This document shows positions 1 through 8,655 of a stretch of DNA of 64,000 nucleotides, in pieces. The notes under the pieces were generated by a model, which did no database searches, was not told where the DNA came from, and saw nothing but the letters and a program-made list of their open reading frames with translations. The stretch's first letter is position 1. Every line of letters begins with the position of its first letter. The DNA is taken from contig CBFHLG010000004.1 in assembly GCA_965656625.1 (NCBI GenBank), positions 62,001 to 126,000 on the forward strand, given 5' to 3'. Source of the stretch: JADHLI01 sp965656625. GTDB taxonomy: Bacteria > Pseudomonadota > Alphaproteobacteria > Puniceispirillales > Puniceispirillaceae. The position numbers and the translations under genes were made by a program.

Positions 1-312
1 CGCGTTCTGGCGATAGAAGGGGCGGAAGGTACCAATCACATGATCGCCCGTGCAGCAGAACTGATTGACCGCTCGCAACCCGATACTGTGTTTGTGAAGC
101 TGGCAAAGACCGGCCAGGAGTTAACACTCGATATGCCGGTTTTTGGCCTTGATACTCTTGCCCATCTGAAAAAGGCTGGTATTCAGGTGGCTTGTCTTGA
201 CGGCGGGCGGCTGATGCTGGCTGATCCGCTTGAGGATATTGCCGCCGCCGCTGACCGGGCGGATATCTCTGTTTGCAGCTTTGCTAGCCTGCCTGAGCCT
301 GCCGATGGCTAG
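1..312 (+). CDS. lpxI: UDP-2,3-diacylglucosamine pyrophosphatase LpxI, C-terminal part
   Basis: The reading frame is open from base 1, so the gene begins outside the window and only about 103 C-terminal residues are seen. The segment starting AIEGAEGTNHMI, followed by a conserved DMPVFGLDTL stretch, is typical of the C-terminal domain of the LpxI (DUF1009) family. LpxI hydrolyses UDP-2,3-diacylglucosamine to lipid X and UMP in lipid A synthesis at the inner membrane. The stop codon overlaps the start of lpxB, which uses lipid X and its UDP precursor, so the two are translationally coupled. Alphaproteobacteria generally use LpxI instead of LpxH, which fits. Confidence 0.88.
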   Translation, partial: RVLAIEGAEGTNHMIARAAELIDRSQPDTVFVKLAKTGQELTLDMPVFGLDTLAHLKKAGIQVACLDGGRLMLADPLEDIAAAADRADISVCSFASLPEPADG

Positions 313-1444
313 CCGAATGTTCATCCTTGCCGGTGAGGCTTCAGGTGATGTGCTTGCGGCCCAGCTGATGCAGGCGATACATCAGATAAAAGGTCCGGTG
401 GCGTGGTCCGGTATGGGGGGGCCGGAGATGAAGGCAGCCGGTCTGACCTCTTCTGAGGAAATGAGCCAGCTATCTGTTATCGGCATTGGTGAGGCGCTGA
501 CGGCCTTACCGCGCCTGTCTCGTCTTGCTGACCGGCTGATAGACCTGGTTCTTGATGCGCGCCCAGAGGTGGTGTTTACGGTCGATTCAAAGGCCTTTTC
601 GGTGCGGTTTGCCCGCCGCCTGCGCCGGCGTCTGGCCGGTGAAGACTGGCAACCGAAACTGGTGCATATGGTGGCACCAACCATTTGGGCCTGGGGCGGG
701 TGGCGCAAGACCGCTTTTGAAACCACGTTTGACGCGCTGTTATGCTTGTTCCCGTTTGAGCCAGACCTGTTTACCCCGGATAAGCTGCAGGCTGTCTTTG
801 TGGGCCATCCGCTGGCAGACAGGCCGCCCGGCCAAGACCAGCCCGTGCAGACGGCCTCAGCTTATGATCTGGCTGTATTGCCTGGCAGCCGCCGAAGTGA
901 GATAGATCATCATCTGCCGGTCATGCTGCCGGTTCTGAAACGTCTGCAGCAGACCCATGGCCCTTTAAAAATGGCTATACCGGCGGTGCCGCATCTGCAT
1001 GACATAATCGCTGAAAAAGTCGCCTCAGCTGGGTTGGAAGGGGCGGTGTCTGTACGGCAGGTTCCCGCCCGCGAGGTTCTGGGCTCTTCAGCAGCGGTGA
1101 TAGCCGCGTCAGGTACAGTAACACTGGAAGCGGCTATGAGCGGCGTGCCCGGCGTGGTGATCTATCACTTAAGCCTGTTAAACCGGCTGTTCACCCACCT
1201 GTTCTATAAGCGGGAAACACCTGTCCTGCCTGACCTTATTCTGGGTCGCCAGCATTACCCGTTTGTGTTGCCGCCGCGCCTGAATACCAAAACCTTGTAT
1301 CAAGAGGTCGCCGAATTGCTTGATAACCTGCCCGCCCGTCAGGCAGCGATGCAGGACGCCTCGCAAGAGCTAAGCCATGTCCTGCGAGCCGGTAAGGGGC
1401 GATTTGCCGATAATCTGGCCGCCAGTCTGAAACCGTTAATCTAG
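305..1444 (+). CDS. lpxB: Lipid-A-disaccharide synthase
   Basis: A 379-residue GT19 glycosyltransferase that condenses lipid X with UDP-2,3-diacylglucosamine to make the lipid A disaccharide on the cytoplasmic face of the inner membrane. The start at 305 is preferred over an upstream in-frame codon because it begins MASRMFILAGEASGD, placing the family GEASGD motif near residue 10. The APTIWAWGGWR segment and the late G-T-x-x-L-E-A element (SGTVTLEAAMSG) are also typical. It overlaps the lpxI stop by 8 bases. Its TAG stop sits in a CTAG palindrome that also supplies the TAG stop of convergent gltA. Length is normal for the family. Confidence 0.95.
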   Translation: MASRMFILAGEASGDVLAAQLMQAIHQIKGPVAWSGMGGPEMKAAGLTSSEEMSQLSVIGIGEALTALPRLSRLADRLIDLVLDARPEVVFTVDSKAFSVRFARRLRRRLAGEDWQPKLVHMVAPTIWAWGGWRKTAFETTFDALLCLFPFEPDLFTPDKLQAVFVGHPLADRPPGQDQPVQTASAYDLAVLPGSRRSEIDHHLPVMLPVLKRLQQTHGPLKMAIPAVPHLHDIIAEKVASAGLEGAVSVRQVPAREVLGSSAAVIAASGTVTLEAAMSGVPGVVIYHLSLLNRLFTHLFYKRETPVLPDLILGRQHYPFVLPPRLNTKTLYQEVAELLDNLPARQAAMQDASQELSHVLRAGKGRFADNLAASLKPLI

Positions 1445-2745
1445 CGCTTATCTACAGGAACAAATTCGCGCTTTGCCGGGCCGGTATAAAGCTGGCGCGG
1501 GCGCCCGATACGCTGGGTATTATCCTCGATCATTTCCTTCCACTGCGAAATCCAGCCAACCGTCCGCGCAACAGCAAACAGAACGGTGAACATAGAGGTT
1601 GGGAAATTCATCGCCTTCAGGATAATGCCTGAGTAGAAATCAACATTCGGGTACAGTTTTTTATCAATAAAATATTGGTCCTTGAGGGCCAGTTCTTCCA
1701 GTTCCATTGCCAGTTCCAGAAGTGGATCGTTAATCCCCATCTTGCCCAGAACTTCATGACAGGACTTGCGCAAGACCTGTGCACGCGGGTCATAGTTCTT
1801 ATATACCCGGTGACCAAACCCAAACAGGCGGAATGGGTCATCCTTGTCCTTGGCTTTGTCCACGAAGGCAGCGATATTTGATTTATCGCCAATCTCATTC
1901 AGCATGTTCAACACAGCTTCATTTGCCCCGCCATGTGCCGGGCCCCACAATGAGGCGATTCCCGCCGCGATACAGGCAAACGGGTTGGCCCCTGATGAGC
2001 CAGCCAGACGAACTGTAGAGGTTGAAGCGTTCTGTTCATGGTCGGCATGGAGGATAAATATTTTATCCATCGCATCTGCAACCACCGGGTCAATCACATA
2101 ATCTTCAGCCGGAACCGAAAAACACATATGCAGGAAGTTTTCCGCATAGCCCAGCTCGTTACGCGGGTAATTAAACGGCTGGCCGATAGAATATTTGTAC
2201 GCCATCGCCGCCAGGGTCGGCATTTTGGCAATCAGACGCCGTGAGGCAATCATCCGCTGTTTTTCATCATTGATATCGGTTGAATCATGATAAAACGAAG
2301 ACAGCGCGCCGGTGACCCCGCACAGGATAGCCATCGGGTGGGCATCCCGGCGGAAACCGCGGAAGAAAGTGGACAGCTGCTCATGCACCATGGTGTGGCG
2401 GGTAATGGCGTCCACAAATTCATCACGCTCAGCCTGATTGGGCAGCTCACCGTTCAGCAGCAGGTAAGCAACTTCCAGAAAGCTGGACTGGTTCGCCAGC
2501 TGTTCAATCGGATAGCCGCGATGCAGCAACACGCCTTCATCACCGTCAATAAAGGTCAGGCCAGACAGACATGACCCTGTTGCCCCATAGCCCGGGTCAA
2601 AGGTAAAACGGCCGGTTTCGCTATACAGCTTGCGGATATCAATGACATCCGGGCCAACAGATCCGCTGAGGACAGGAAGCTCACAACTATCGCCTGACTG
2701 ATTATCGGTCAGGGTAACTGATTTGTTGCTGGTGGTGTTAGACAT
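1441..2745 (-). CDS. gltA: Citrate synthase (type II)
   Basis: A 434-residue hexameric-type citrate synthase that condenses oxaloacetate and acetyl-CoA in the TCA cycle. Visible signatures are the GYPIEQL and DHEQNASTSTVR regions, the catalytic AHGGANEAV histidine and the FGHRVYKNYDPRA motif with its His and Arg. The start at 2745 (MSNTTSNKSVTL) is chosen over an upstream codon because the extra residues show no family similarity and would run into gltX. gltX ends about 60 bases upstream on the same strand, so co-transcription is plausible. The gene converges on lpxB with overlapping stops. Confidence 0.96.
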   Translation of the reverse strand: MSNTTSNKSVTLTDNQSGDSCELPVLSGSVGPDVIDIRKLYSETGRFTFDPGYGATGSCLSGLTFIDGDEGVLLHRGYPIEQLANQSSFLEVAYLLLNGELPNQAERDEFVDAITRHTMVHEQLSTFFRGFRRDAHPMAILCGVTGALSSFYHDSTDINDEKQRMIASRRLIAKMPTLAAMAYKYSIGQPFNYPRNELGYAENFLHMCFSVPAEDYVIDPVVADAMDKIFILHADHEQNASTSTVRLAGSSGANPFACIAAGIASLWGPAHGGANEAVLNMLNEIGDKSNIAAFVDKAKDKDDPFRLFGFGHRVYKNYDPRAQVLRKSCHEVLGKMGINDPLLELAMELEELALKDQYFIDKKLYPNVDFYSGIILKAMNFPTSMFTVLFAVARTVGWISQWKEMIEDNTQRIGRPRQLYTGPAKREFVPVDKR

Positions 2746-2804
2746 GACTTCCTCCCGAGAAATGACGTGAACATGGGTGAGCGCAGTATAGGCCGAACCA
2801 CCGC

Positions 2805-4193
2805 TTAAGTGCAAACCTGATTTATCCGTTTCACGGTTTCTTCTGTACCCAGCCCGCGCACGATATCCAAAATAGAGGGTGCGGTTTTGGTGCCGGTCAG
2901 TGCAGCCCGCAGCGGCAGCCCCACATCCCGCATTTTGAGCCCTTCTGCCTCCATCCAGAGCTTAAAGGCGGCCTCAAACGCCTCAGGCTCAGACGGGGCG
3001 GACTTGAAGAAGGACGCAGCTTTCTGCAAGGTCTGCTTGGCTTCTTGTGTCAGCAGGGCGGCGGCGTCTTCTTTTATCTCTGGCGCGCCGCTCTGATACA
3101 GCCAGCTGGTCATCTCTGCCAGCTCACCCAAGGTCTGTGCCCGTTCTGTGAATAATGGCATCAGCGCGACCAGCCAGTCTTTTGTTTTATCGGCCACATC
3201 GCCTGCCCGCATCGCCAGCAGGGTATCTGCCAGCCCCTCAGCGGCAGCCTGGCGCAGCCAATGCTGGTTCACCGCTTTCAGCTTGTCGAGATCAAACCGG
3301 GCCGGGGCTTTGCCGATATGCTGGCCATCAAACCAGCTGATCGCCTGTTCCCGGCTGAACAGCTCATCATCACCATGTGACCAGCCGAGCCGGGACAGAT
3401 AATTGGTAAGCGCTTCAGGCAGGAAGCCCATATCCCGGTAAGCGTCTACCCCCAGTGCGCCATGCCGCTTTGACAGTTTTGCGCCATCAGACCCGTGAAT
3501 CAGCGGAATATGGCCGAACACAGGCGGGGTCCAGCCCGCCGCCTGGTAGATATGATACTGGCGAAAGGCGTTGTTCAGATGGTCATCACCGCGGATAACA
3601 TGGCTAATCCCCATATCATGGTCATCTACCACCACAGCCAGCATATAAGTCGGCGTGCCGTCACTGCGCAGCAACACCAGATCATCAAGGCTGGCGTTTT
3701 GTACCGAAACCTCACCCTGAACCATATCATGAAGGGTTGTGGTGCCTTCAGCCGGCATGTTCAGGCGTACCACGAACGGCGCATCGCCAGACGGGACAGC
3801 AGAGGGGACATAATCCGGGTCCCGCCAGGGTGAGCGAACCGGCTTTCCGTCCTGGCGGGCGGCGCTGCGGATATCGTCAAGCTCAGCCTCGCTCAGGTAG
3901 CATTTATAAGCAGTTCCGCTCGCCAGCATCTGCAGTGCGACCTCGCGGTGACGTTCAGCCTGCTGAGACTGCAGGACAGGGGCTTCATCCCCGCCCAGTC
4001 CGAGCCACTTCAGCCCGTCATGGATGGCGTCAATCGCCTCTGTGGTTGAGCGTTTCTTGTCAGTATCTTCAATGCGCAACAGATAGCGGCCGCCATGATG
4101 GGCAGCGAACAGGTAGTTAAACAGGGCCGTGCGCGCCCCGCCAATATGCAGAAAGCCAGTCGGGGAGGGGGCAAAACGCGTAACAACGCTCAT
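2805..4193 (-). CDS. gltX: Glutamyl-tRNA synthetase
   Basis: A 462-residue class I aminoacyl-tRNA synthetase that charges tRNA-Glu. The N-terminus APSPTGFLHIGGART carries the HIGH motif at about residues 16-19, and the KMSKS equivalent is KLSKR at residues 239-243. Length is normal. It lies upstream of gltA on the same strand and is divergent from the comEC remnant. Alphaproteobacteria often have two GltX paralogues (one for Glu-tRNA, one mischarging tRNA-Gln). Which one this is cannot be told from the motifs alone. Confidence 0.95.
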   Translation of the reverse strand: MSVVTRFAPSPTGFLHIGGARTALFNYLFAAHHGGRYLLRIEDTDKKRSTTEAIDAIHDGLKWLGLGGDEAPVLQSQQAERHREVALQMLASGTAYKCYLSEAELDDIRSAARQDGKPVRSPWRDPDYVPSAVPSGDAPFVVRLNMPAEGTTTLHDMVQGEVSVQNASLDDLVLLRSDGTPTYMLAVVVDDHDMGISHVIRGDDHLNNAFRQYHIYQAAGWTPPVFGHIPLIHGSDGAKLSKRHGALGVDAYRDMGFLPEALTNYLSRLGWSHGDDELFSREQAISWFDGQHIGKAPARFDLDKLKAVNQHWLRQAAAEGLADTLLAMRAGDVADKTKDWLVALMPLFTERAQTLGELAEMTSWLYQSGAPEIKEDAAALLTQEAKQTLQKAASFFKSAPSEPEAFEAAFKLWMEAEGLKMRDVGLPLRAALTGTKTAPSILDIVRGLGTEETVKRINQVCT

Positions 4194-4417
4194 CTTTTCT
4201 TAACCTTATGCTGTTATGCTGACGATCTTCAGAGCAAATTTGTCAATCATTGTTGCCTGTCAATCACTGTTGTAAGTGGATATAGCATGTCTGCCGTAAA
4301 AAGGGCACTTTCGTTCTTTAAAAATCCGCCCTTCAGCAGCCTCTCAGCTGTGTTTGTGCTGGCAGACAGCCACAAGCTGGTCTGGGCGGCGGCCTGTCCG
4401 GGCCAGCAGAAACACTG

Positions 4418-5113
4418 ATGGTCTGGCCGCTTCTTGTGCTGCTCAAAACAGCTGATGTGTTTTCGGCCCTGCCTTATGCGGGCAGTTTTCTTGCGCCCCC
4501 GCCGGTGCTCATGCTCGGCCTGTTTTTCTGGGCCCTCATCGGGCTGTTTACCCCGGGACGGCTGTACCGAACAGCCGGTCTGGCAGGGATGGTCCTGTGC
4601 AGCCTTATCTGGACCAGCCGACCCGACTATCAGGCCGCGCTGTTCTTTGTCCGCGGGCCGGTTCTGGCCATCGTGACGCCGTCCGGTGAAATCAGCACCA
4701 GTGCGCCGGTCTCTGCCTGGTGGCAGGATAATCTGCGGCTCAGCCTTGGCCGGGCAGAGATTTCCAACAGCCTCACAAATACACCTGCACCCACATCTGA
4801 ACCCAAACCTGAATTGGCACCTGAATTCGGCCCTAAATCCCCGGCCGCATCTTTACGCGGGCGAGGGGCTATTTACCTGGTGACACGGCGGGGCCAGCTG
4901 AGCGCGGCCTGTGACAGTCAGGCTATGCTGGTGATTACCCTTGCGGAGCCGTTATATCCCTGTGCATCAGGGCGGCCTCTTCTGTATGTTCCCCAAACAC
5001 ACCGGGGCGGAAAACGGGAAAGCTGGCTGTTTTTGCTGCCGAAGACGGCTGAACAGGCTGTTCCGCCGCCGCTGTCCAATCTGCGGGTCCAGAAGCGGTC
5101 CTGGCGCAGATAA
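4418..5113 (+). pseudogene. comEC: ComEC competence protein remnant (C-terminal part only)
   Basis: A 231-residue reading frame that resembles only the end of alphaproteobacterial ComEC/Rec2. There is a transmembrane stretch after a PPPVLML segment, then the pattern of the C-terminal module (LFFVRGPVLAIVTPSGEI; later QLSAACDSQAMLVI). Full ComEC is about 700 residues with a DUF4131 N-domain and a competence membrane domain, which are absent here. Upstream, a 43-residue frame (4287-4418) shares a TGATG overlap with it but shows no clear ComEC similarity. The position between divergent gltX and convergent lexA is the usual alphaproteobacterial comEC locus, which supports an internally deleted relic. 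It could instead be a retained stand-alone C-domain gene. Confidence 0.6.
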
Positions 5114-5116
5114 AGG

Positions 5117-5779
5117 TCAGTAACGGCGGATAAGCCCGGTCAGGCGGCCTTGAATACGCACCTTGTCCGAAGAGAAGTACCGTGTTTCATAAGCCGCGTT
5201 TGCCGGTTCCAGGGCCACACGGCCAGCTTCCCGGCGAAAGGTTTTCAAAGTCGCTTCGCTTTCTTCAATAAGGGCAACGACAATTTCGCCGCTGGAGGCG
5301 GTGTCCGCCCGGCGGATAATCACCGTATCCCCATCATGAATGCCAGCCTCAACCATTGAGTCCCCAACAATTTCGAGGGCAAAATGATCCCCGCCAGCGA
5401 CCAGCCCGGCCGGGACGTCCATGTAGCTGGAGGGATCAGACAGCGCCTCAATAGGGGTGCCGGCCGCGATGCGACCCAGAAGAGGAAGGGCGACCACAGA
5501 TGCCGCAGACGCGGTAAAATCGGCCTCTATCACATTGCCTGACGGGCCCTCAGACGGGGACGGGCTACCCGGGTGACGCAGAATTTCGATAGCACGCGCC
5601 CGGTTGGGCAGGCGCCTGATATAGCCGCGTTCCTCTAGTGCAGAGACAAGCCTGTGAATGCCAGATTTACTGGCAAGCCCAACCGCCTGACGCATCTCGT
5701 CAAAAGAGGGGGTAATGTCCTTGTCCGCCTGATAGTCAATCAGGAATGACAGAAGCTGATGTTGTTTACCTGTCAACAT
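5117..5779 (-). CDS. lexA: LexA SOS repressor
   Basis: A 220-residue LexA with an N-terminal winged helix (SFDEMRQAVGLASKSGIHRLVSALEERG) and a C-terminal S24 peptidase domain. The self-cleavage bond is Ala106-Gly107 in GRIAAG, the nucleophile is Ser141 (GDSM) and the general base is Lys179 (ATLKTF). It represses the DNA damage regulon and is inactivated by RecA-stimulated autocleavage. Two GTTC-N7-GTTC type SOS boxes lie 88-131 bases upstream of the start, indicating autoregulation. It converges on the comEC remnant with 3 bases between stops. Confidence 0.97.
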   Translation of the reverse strand: MLTGKQHQLLSFLIDYQADKDITPSFDEMRQAVGLASKSGIHRLVSALEERGYIRRLPNRARAIEILRHPGSPSPSEGPSGNVIEADFTASAASVVALPLLGRIAAGTPIEALSDPSSYMDVPAGLVAGGDHFALEIVGDSMVEAGIHDGDTVIIRRADTASSGEIVVALIEESEATLKTFRREAGRVALEPANAAYETRYFSSDKVRIQGRLTGLIRRY

Positions 5780-5866
5780 AGTCTGTAGTCCTCTTGTTTG
5801 GTCCCTGTCTTAACCGTCCTCTTTTAAAAATAGGGGGTCTTGGCAGGAGCCCGAACCTCCTCAACC

Positions 5867-5881
5867 GTTCTTGCTCTGTTC
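5867..5881 (-). promoter_or_regulatory. SOS box 1 (LexA operator)
   Basis: The + strand reads GTTCTTGCTCTGTTC, a perfect GTTC-N7-GTTC, the direct-repeat LexA site known in alphaproteobacteria. It lies about 88 bases upstream of the lexA start, in its promoter region. LexA binding is inferred. Confidence 0.85.
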
Positions 5882-5895
5882 TAAACCCTTTGGCA

Positions 5896-5910
5896 GAACA
5901 AGTCAAGAAC
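5896..5910 (-). promoter_or_regulatory. SOS box 2 (LexA operator)
   Basis: The + strand reads GAACAAGTCAAGAAC, a perfect GAAC-N7-GAAC and thus the same operator in the opposite orientation. It is separated from box 1 by 14 bases. Two sites in one lexA promoter imply tight or cooperative autoregulation. Confidence 0.8.
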
Positions 5911-6078
5911 ATTTTTCAGAATTGTTGATAAGGGGGTGTTGGCAGCGCCGCATGAACGCGAGACGGCATAGCTGACCTGGTCCGTCCCCTGGACCATAGC
6001 CCGCCTGTGGAGACAGCCTTTTTTTTAACCTACAGGTCACGGTAACGCCCCTGTGCGGATCAGGGGAGAGGCGGGCGG

Positions 6079-7314
6079 TTACAGGCCCTCTGGCAAGGTC
6101 AGCACGGGGACCATATCGCCGGTATCAAGGGGCTTGGCGTGTGGCGGGCGGATAATCAGCCCTTGTGCGTCTGAAAAGGCTTTCAGCATAGAGCTGTCCT
6201 GGCGGCCGAGCGGGCGGATGCGGCGGTCTTGTCCGCTGCCTTCAAAGACGCCGCGCAGGTAATCCTGACGGCGGTCGTTTTCCGCGACAGGGGCGGCCAG
6301 AGGCAGGGTCCGGATATCCGCATCAGGGGCCTGACCCAGCAGGGTTTTCAGCGCCGGAAGACCAAATACGGTCATGCAAACACCGGCTGATACAGGGTTG
6401 CCTGGCAGACCAAGCAGGGGAATACCCTGCCACTGGCCGAAGATAAGCGGTTTGCCCGGCCGCATGGCGATTTTCCAGAAGGACAGCGCCGCCGGGTCAG
6501 ACGCGGTTAAATCAGAGACCAGATGATCGTGGCTGCCCACTGAGGCCCCGCCCGTGGTGAGGATCAGATCAAACCGGCGGTTCTGGCGGTCTTGCGCGGC
6601 TTGCAGCCGATCTGTCAGTGCGCCGGGCTGGTCCGGGACAATGCCAAGATTATGTGCCTCACCCCCGCACAAACGCACCGCATGAGTAAGGAACGTGCTG
6701 TTTGAATTGACCAGTTGACCAGGGGCAGGGGGCGTGCCCGGGCTGACCAGCTCATCACCAGAGGACAGAATCGCGACAAGCGGTCTGCGGCGCACCACTA
6801 AGTGATCTGTCTGGCCACATAAAGCCGCCAGAGCCATCTGGCGTGCCCCCAGCCGCGTGCCGGCGGCAATCACCGTCTGGCCAGCGGCGAAATCAAGCCC
6901 TGCCGGGCGGATAAACTGGCCGGGATGGACCGCCTCATCAATCGTAATGCCGGCCTCATCAGCACGGCTATCTTCCTGCAGCACAACAGCATCTGCCCCG
7001 TCTGGAACATGGCCGCCGGTGAAAATCCGAACGGCCTGGCCAGCGGCGAGCGTCTCTGTGAACAGATGACCGGCTGCCGCTTCGCCTACCACCTCAAACC
7101 GGGTACCGGCAGGCAGGGTGCGGCTGTCTGTACGCAGCGCATAGCCATCCATGGCAGAGACCGCGGCCGGCGGGTGATCGTATGCAGCGTTGATATCGGC
7201 GGCCAGAATCCGGTGCACAGCATCATCAAATGAAACCGTCTCTGTGCTGACCGGCTGCAGGGCCGCGCAAATGGTGGCCAGCGCTTCAGCCACTGGTTTC
7301 AGCTCAGCTGGCAT
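6079..7314 (-). CDS. moeA: Molybdopterin molybdotransferase MoeA
   Basis: A 411-residue MoeA that inserts molybdate into adenylylated molybdopterin to give the Mo cofactor. Signatures are the AMDGYAL segment near the N-terminus, the ILSSGDELV segment, the TTGGASVGSHD segment and the LPGNPVSA motif of the MoCF-binding domain. The start at 7314 is chosen because it overlaps the moaC stop by 11 bases, typical of coupled genes, and removes an unconserved leader. The cofactor is needed by the SoeA molybdoenzyme encoded 7.5 kb away. The 168-base gap between its stop and the lexA boxes has no gene. Confidence 0.95.
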   Translation of the reverse strand: MPAELKPVAEALATICAALQPVSTETVSFDDAVHRILAADINAAYDHPPAAVSAMDGYALRTDSRTLPAGTRFEVVGEAAAGHLFTETLAAGQAVRIFTGGHVPDGADAVVLQEDSRADEAGITIDEAVHPGQFIRPAGLDFAAGQTVIAAGTRLGARQMALAALCGQTDHLVVRRRPLVAILSSGDELVSPGTPPAPGQLVNSNSTFLTHAVRLCGGEAHNLGIVPDQPGALTDRLQAAQDRQNRRFDLILTTGGASVGSHDHLVSDLTASDPAALSFWKIAMRPGKPLIFGQWQGIPLLGLPGNPVSAGVCMTVFGLPALKTLLGQAPDADIRTLPLAAPVAENDRRQDYLRGVFEGSGQDRRIRPLGRQDSSMLKAFSDAQGLIIRPPHAKPLDTGDMVPVLTLPEGL

Positions 7315-7783
7315 TAAAGGGTCCTGATTTACCGCCTGATTTATGCAGCAGGCGAACATCGCGGATAATCATCGCCTTATCGACCGCCTTGCACATATCA
7401 TAGACCGTCAGCGCGGCAACAGATACAGCCGTCAGGGCTTCCATTTCCACCCCTGTCTTGCCATTAAGGCGGCATTCGGCGCGGATGTCTATCGCGCTGT
7501 CTGCCTCGTTCAAGGTCAGTTGCACATCTACATGAGACAGCGCCAGCGGGTGACAAAGCGGGATCAGCTGGGCGGTCTGTTTTGCGCCCATAATGCCCGC
7601 AAGCTGGGCCACGGACAGCACATCACCTTTTTTCAGGCCGCCTGATTTCACCGTCTGCAGCGTGTCAGCCGACATCACCACCTGACCACCGGCAATCGCG
7701 GTGCGCCGGGTTTCGTCCTTCTCGCCGACATTGACCATCTGCGGGCGGCCATCATCGGTAAAATGGGTAAAATCTGCCATCAT
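7304..7783 (-). CDS. moaC: Cyclic pyranopterin monophosphate synthase MoaC
   Basis: A 159-residue MoaC that converts the MoaA product into cyclic pyranopterin monophosphate, the second half of the first step of molybdenum cofactor synthesis. The segments LIPLCHPL, the NGKTGVEMEALTAVSVAALTVYDMCKA region and the final KSGG are diagnostic. The start has tandem ATG ATG codons; an AAGAG element sits just before them, so either could be used. It is the first of a moaC-moeA pair and follows trpC by about 50 bases, in which a 13-base TTACGCGGTCGCC unit is repeated. Confidence 0.95.
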   Translation of the reverse strand: MMADFTHFTDDGRPQMVNVGEKDETRRTAIAGGQVVMSADTLQTVKSGGLKKGDVLSVAQLAGIMGAKQTAQLIPLCHPLALSHVDVQLTLNEADSAIDIRAECRLNGKTGVEMEALTAVSVAALTVYDMCKAVDKAMIIRDVRLLHKSGGKSGPFNAS

Positions 7784-7834
7784 CTCTTGCCTTTACTTTA
7801 TCGCCCTTACGCGGTCGCCTTTACGCGGTCGCCT

Positions 7835-8641
7835 CTATTTCGCTGCCGGAACCGGATTGGCCAGCACAGCGGCGGTTGCCGCGGCCACATCATCCTGGCG
7901 CATCAGTGACTCGCCAATAAGAAAACAGCGTGCGCCTGTACCCGCCATCACCGCCAGATCAGCAGGGGTGAACAACCCGCTTTCAGCCACCGCAATGCGA
8001 TCTTCAGGCAGGCGCGGCAACATGTCCAGCCCAACATCAAGCGAGATTTCCATGGTTTTCAGATTGCGGTTGTTAATCCCCATTAACGGCGAGGACAGAC
8101 GACAAGCCCGCTCAAGCTCTGATCCGTCATGAACCTCTATCAGAACGTCCATTCCCTGCTCATGCGCGGCCGCCTCAAGCTCTGCGGCCTGGTGATCAGA
8201 TAAGGCCGCCATGATAAGCAGGATACAATCTGCCCCCAGCGCGCGGGACTGTATAATCTGATACGGGTCAATCATAAAATCCTTGCGCAGAACAGGCAGG
8301 TTTGAGGCGGTGCGCGCGGCCATCAGATAGGCATCATCACCCTGAAAATAGGTCACATCGGTCAGCACAGACAGACAAGTTGCCCCGCCCGCCGCATAGG
8401 CCCGGGCAAGGGAGGGGACATCAAAATCAGGCCGGATAAGCCCTTTTGAGGGGGAGGCCTTTTTCAGCTCAGCGATCAGCCCGTAGCCGTCAGCAGATGC
8501 CGCCTTCAGAGCCGAGGCAAACCCCGCCGGCGCTGGCGCAGACGCTGCCTGCGCGGTCACCTCAGCGAGGCTGGCAGCTGATTTTGCGGCCGCGACCTCC
8601 TGTTTCTTTGTTTCAATTATTTTCTGAAGAACGTCTGTCAT
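7835..8641 (-). CDS. trpC: Indole-3-glycerol-phosphate synthase
   Basis: A 268-residue TIM-barrel enzyme of tryptophan synthesis that closes CdRP to indole-3-glycerol phosphate. Family features are IAELKKASPSKGLIR (catalytic Lys), VLRKDFMIDPYQ (catalytic Lys), the LIEVHD segment, GINNRNLKT and VAESGL. It is monofunctional, with no fused TrpF. It lies 14 bases downstream of trpD and is probably co-transcribed with it. trpF, trpB and trpA are not in the window. Confidence 0.96.
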   Translation of the reverse strand: MTDVLQKIIETKKQEVAAAKSAASLAEVTAQAASAPAPAGFASALKAASADGYGLIAELKKASPSKGLIRPDFDVPSLARAYAAGGATCLSVLTDVTYFQGDDAYLMAARTASNLPVLRKDFMIDPYQIIQSRALGADCILLIMAALSDHQAAELEAAAHEQGMDVLIEVHDGSELERACRLSSPLMGINNRNLKTMEISLDVGLDMLPRLPEDRIAVAESGLFTPADLAVMAGTGARCFLIGESLMRQDDVAAATAAVLANPVPAAK

Positions 8642-8655
8642 CTATCTGATATATC

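Noticed and set aside
4287..4418. 43-codon frame before the comEC remnant as a gene of its own
   Set aside because: Low similarity to anything; the TGATG overlap suggests it is part of the degraded locus.
6048..6066. CCCCTG-N7-CAGGGG hairpin after moeA as a terminator
   Set aside because: No T run follows on the minus strand.
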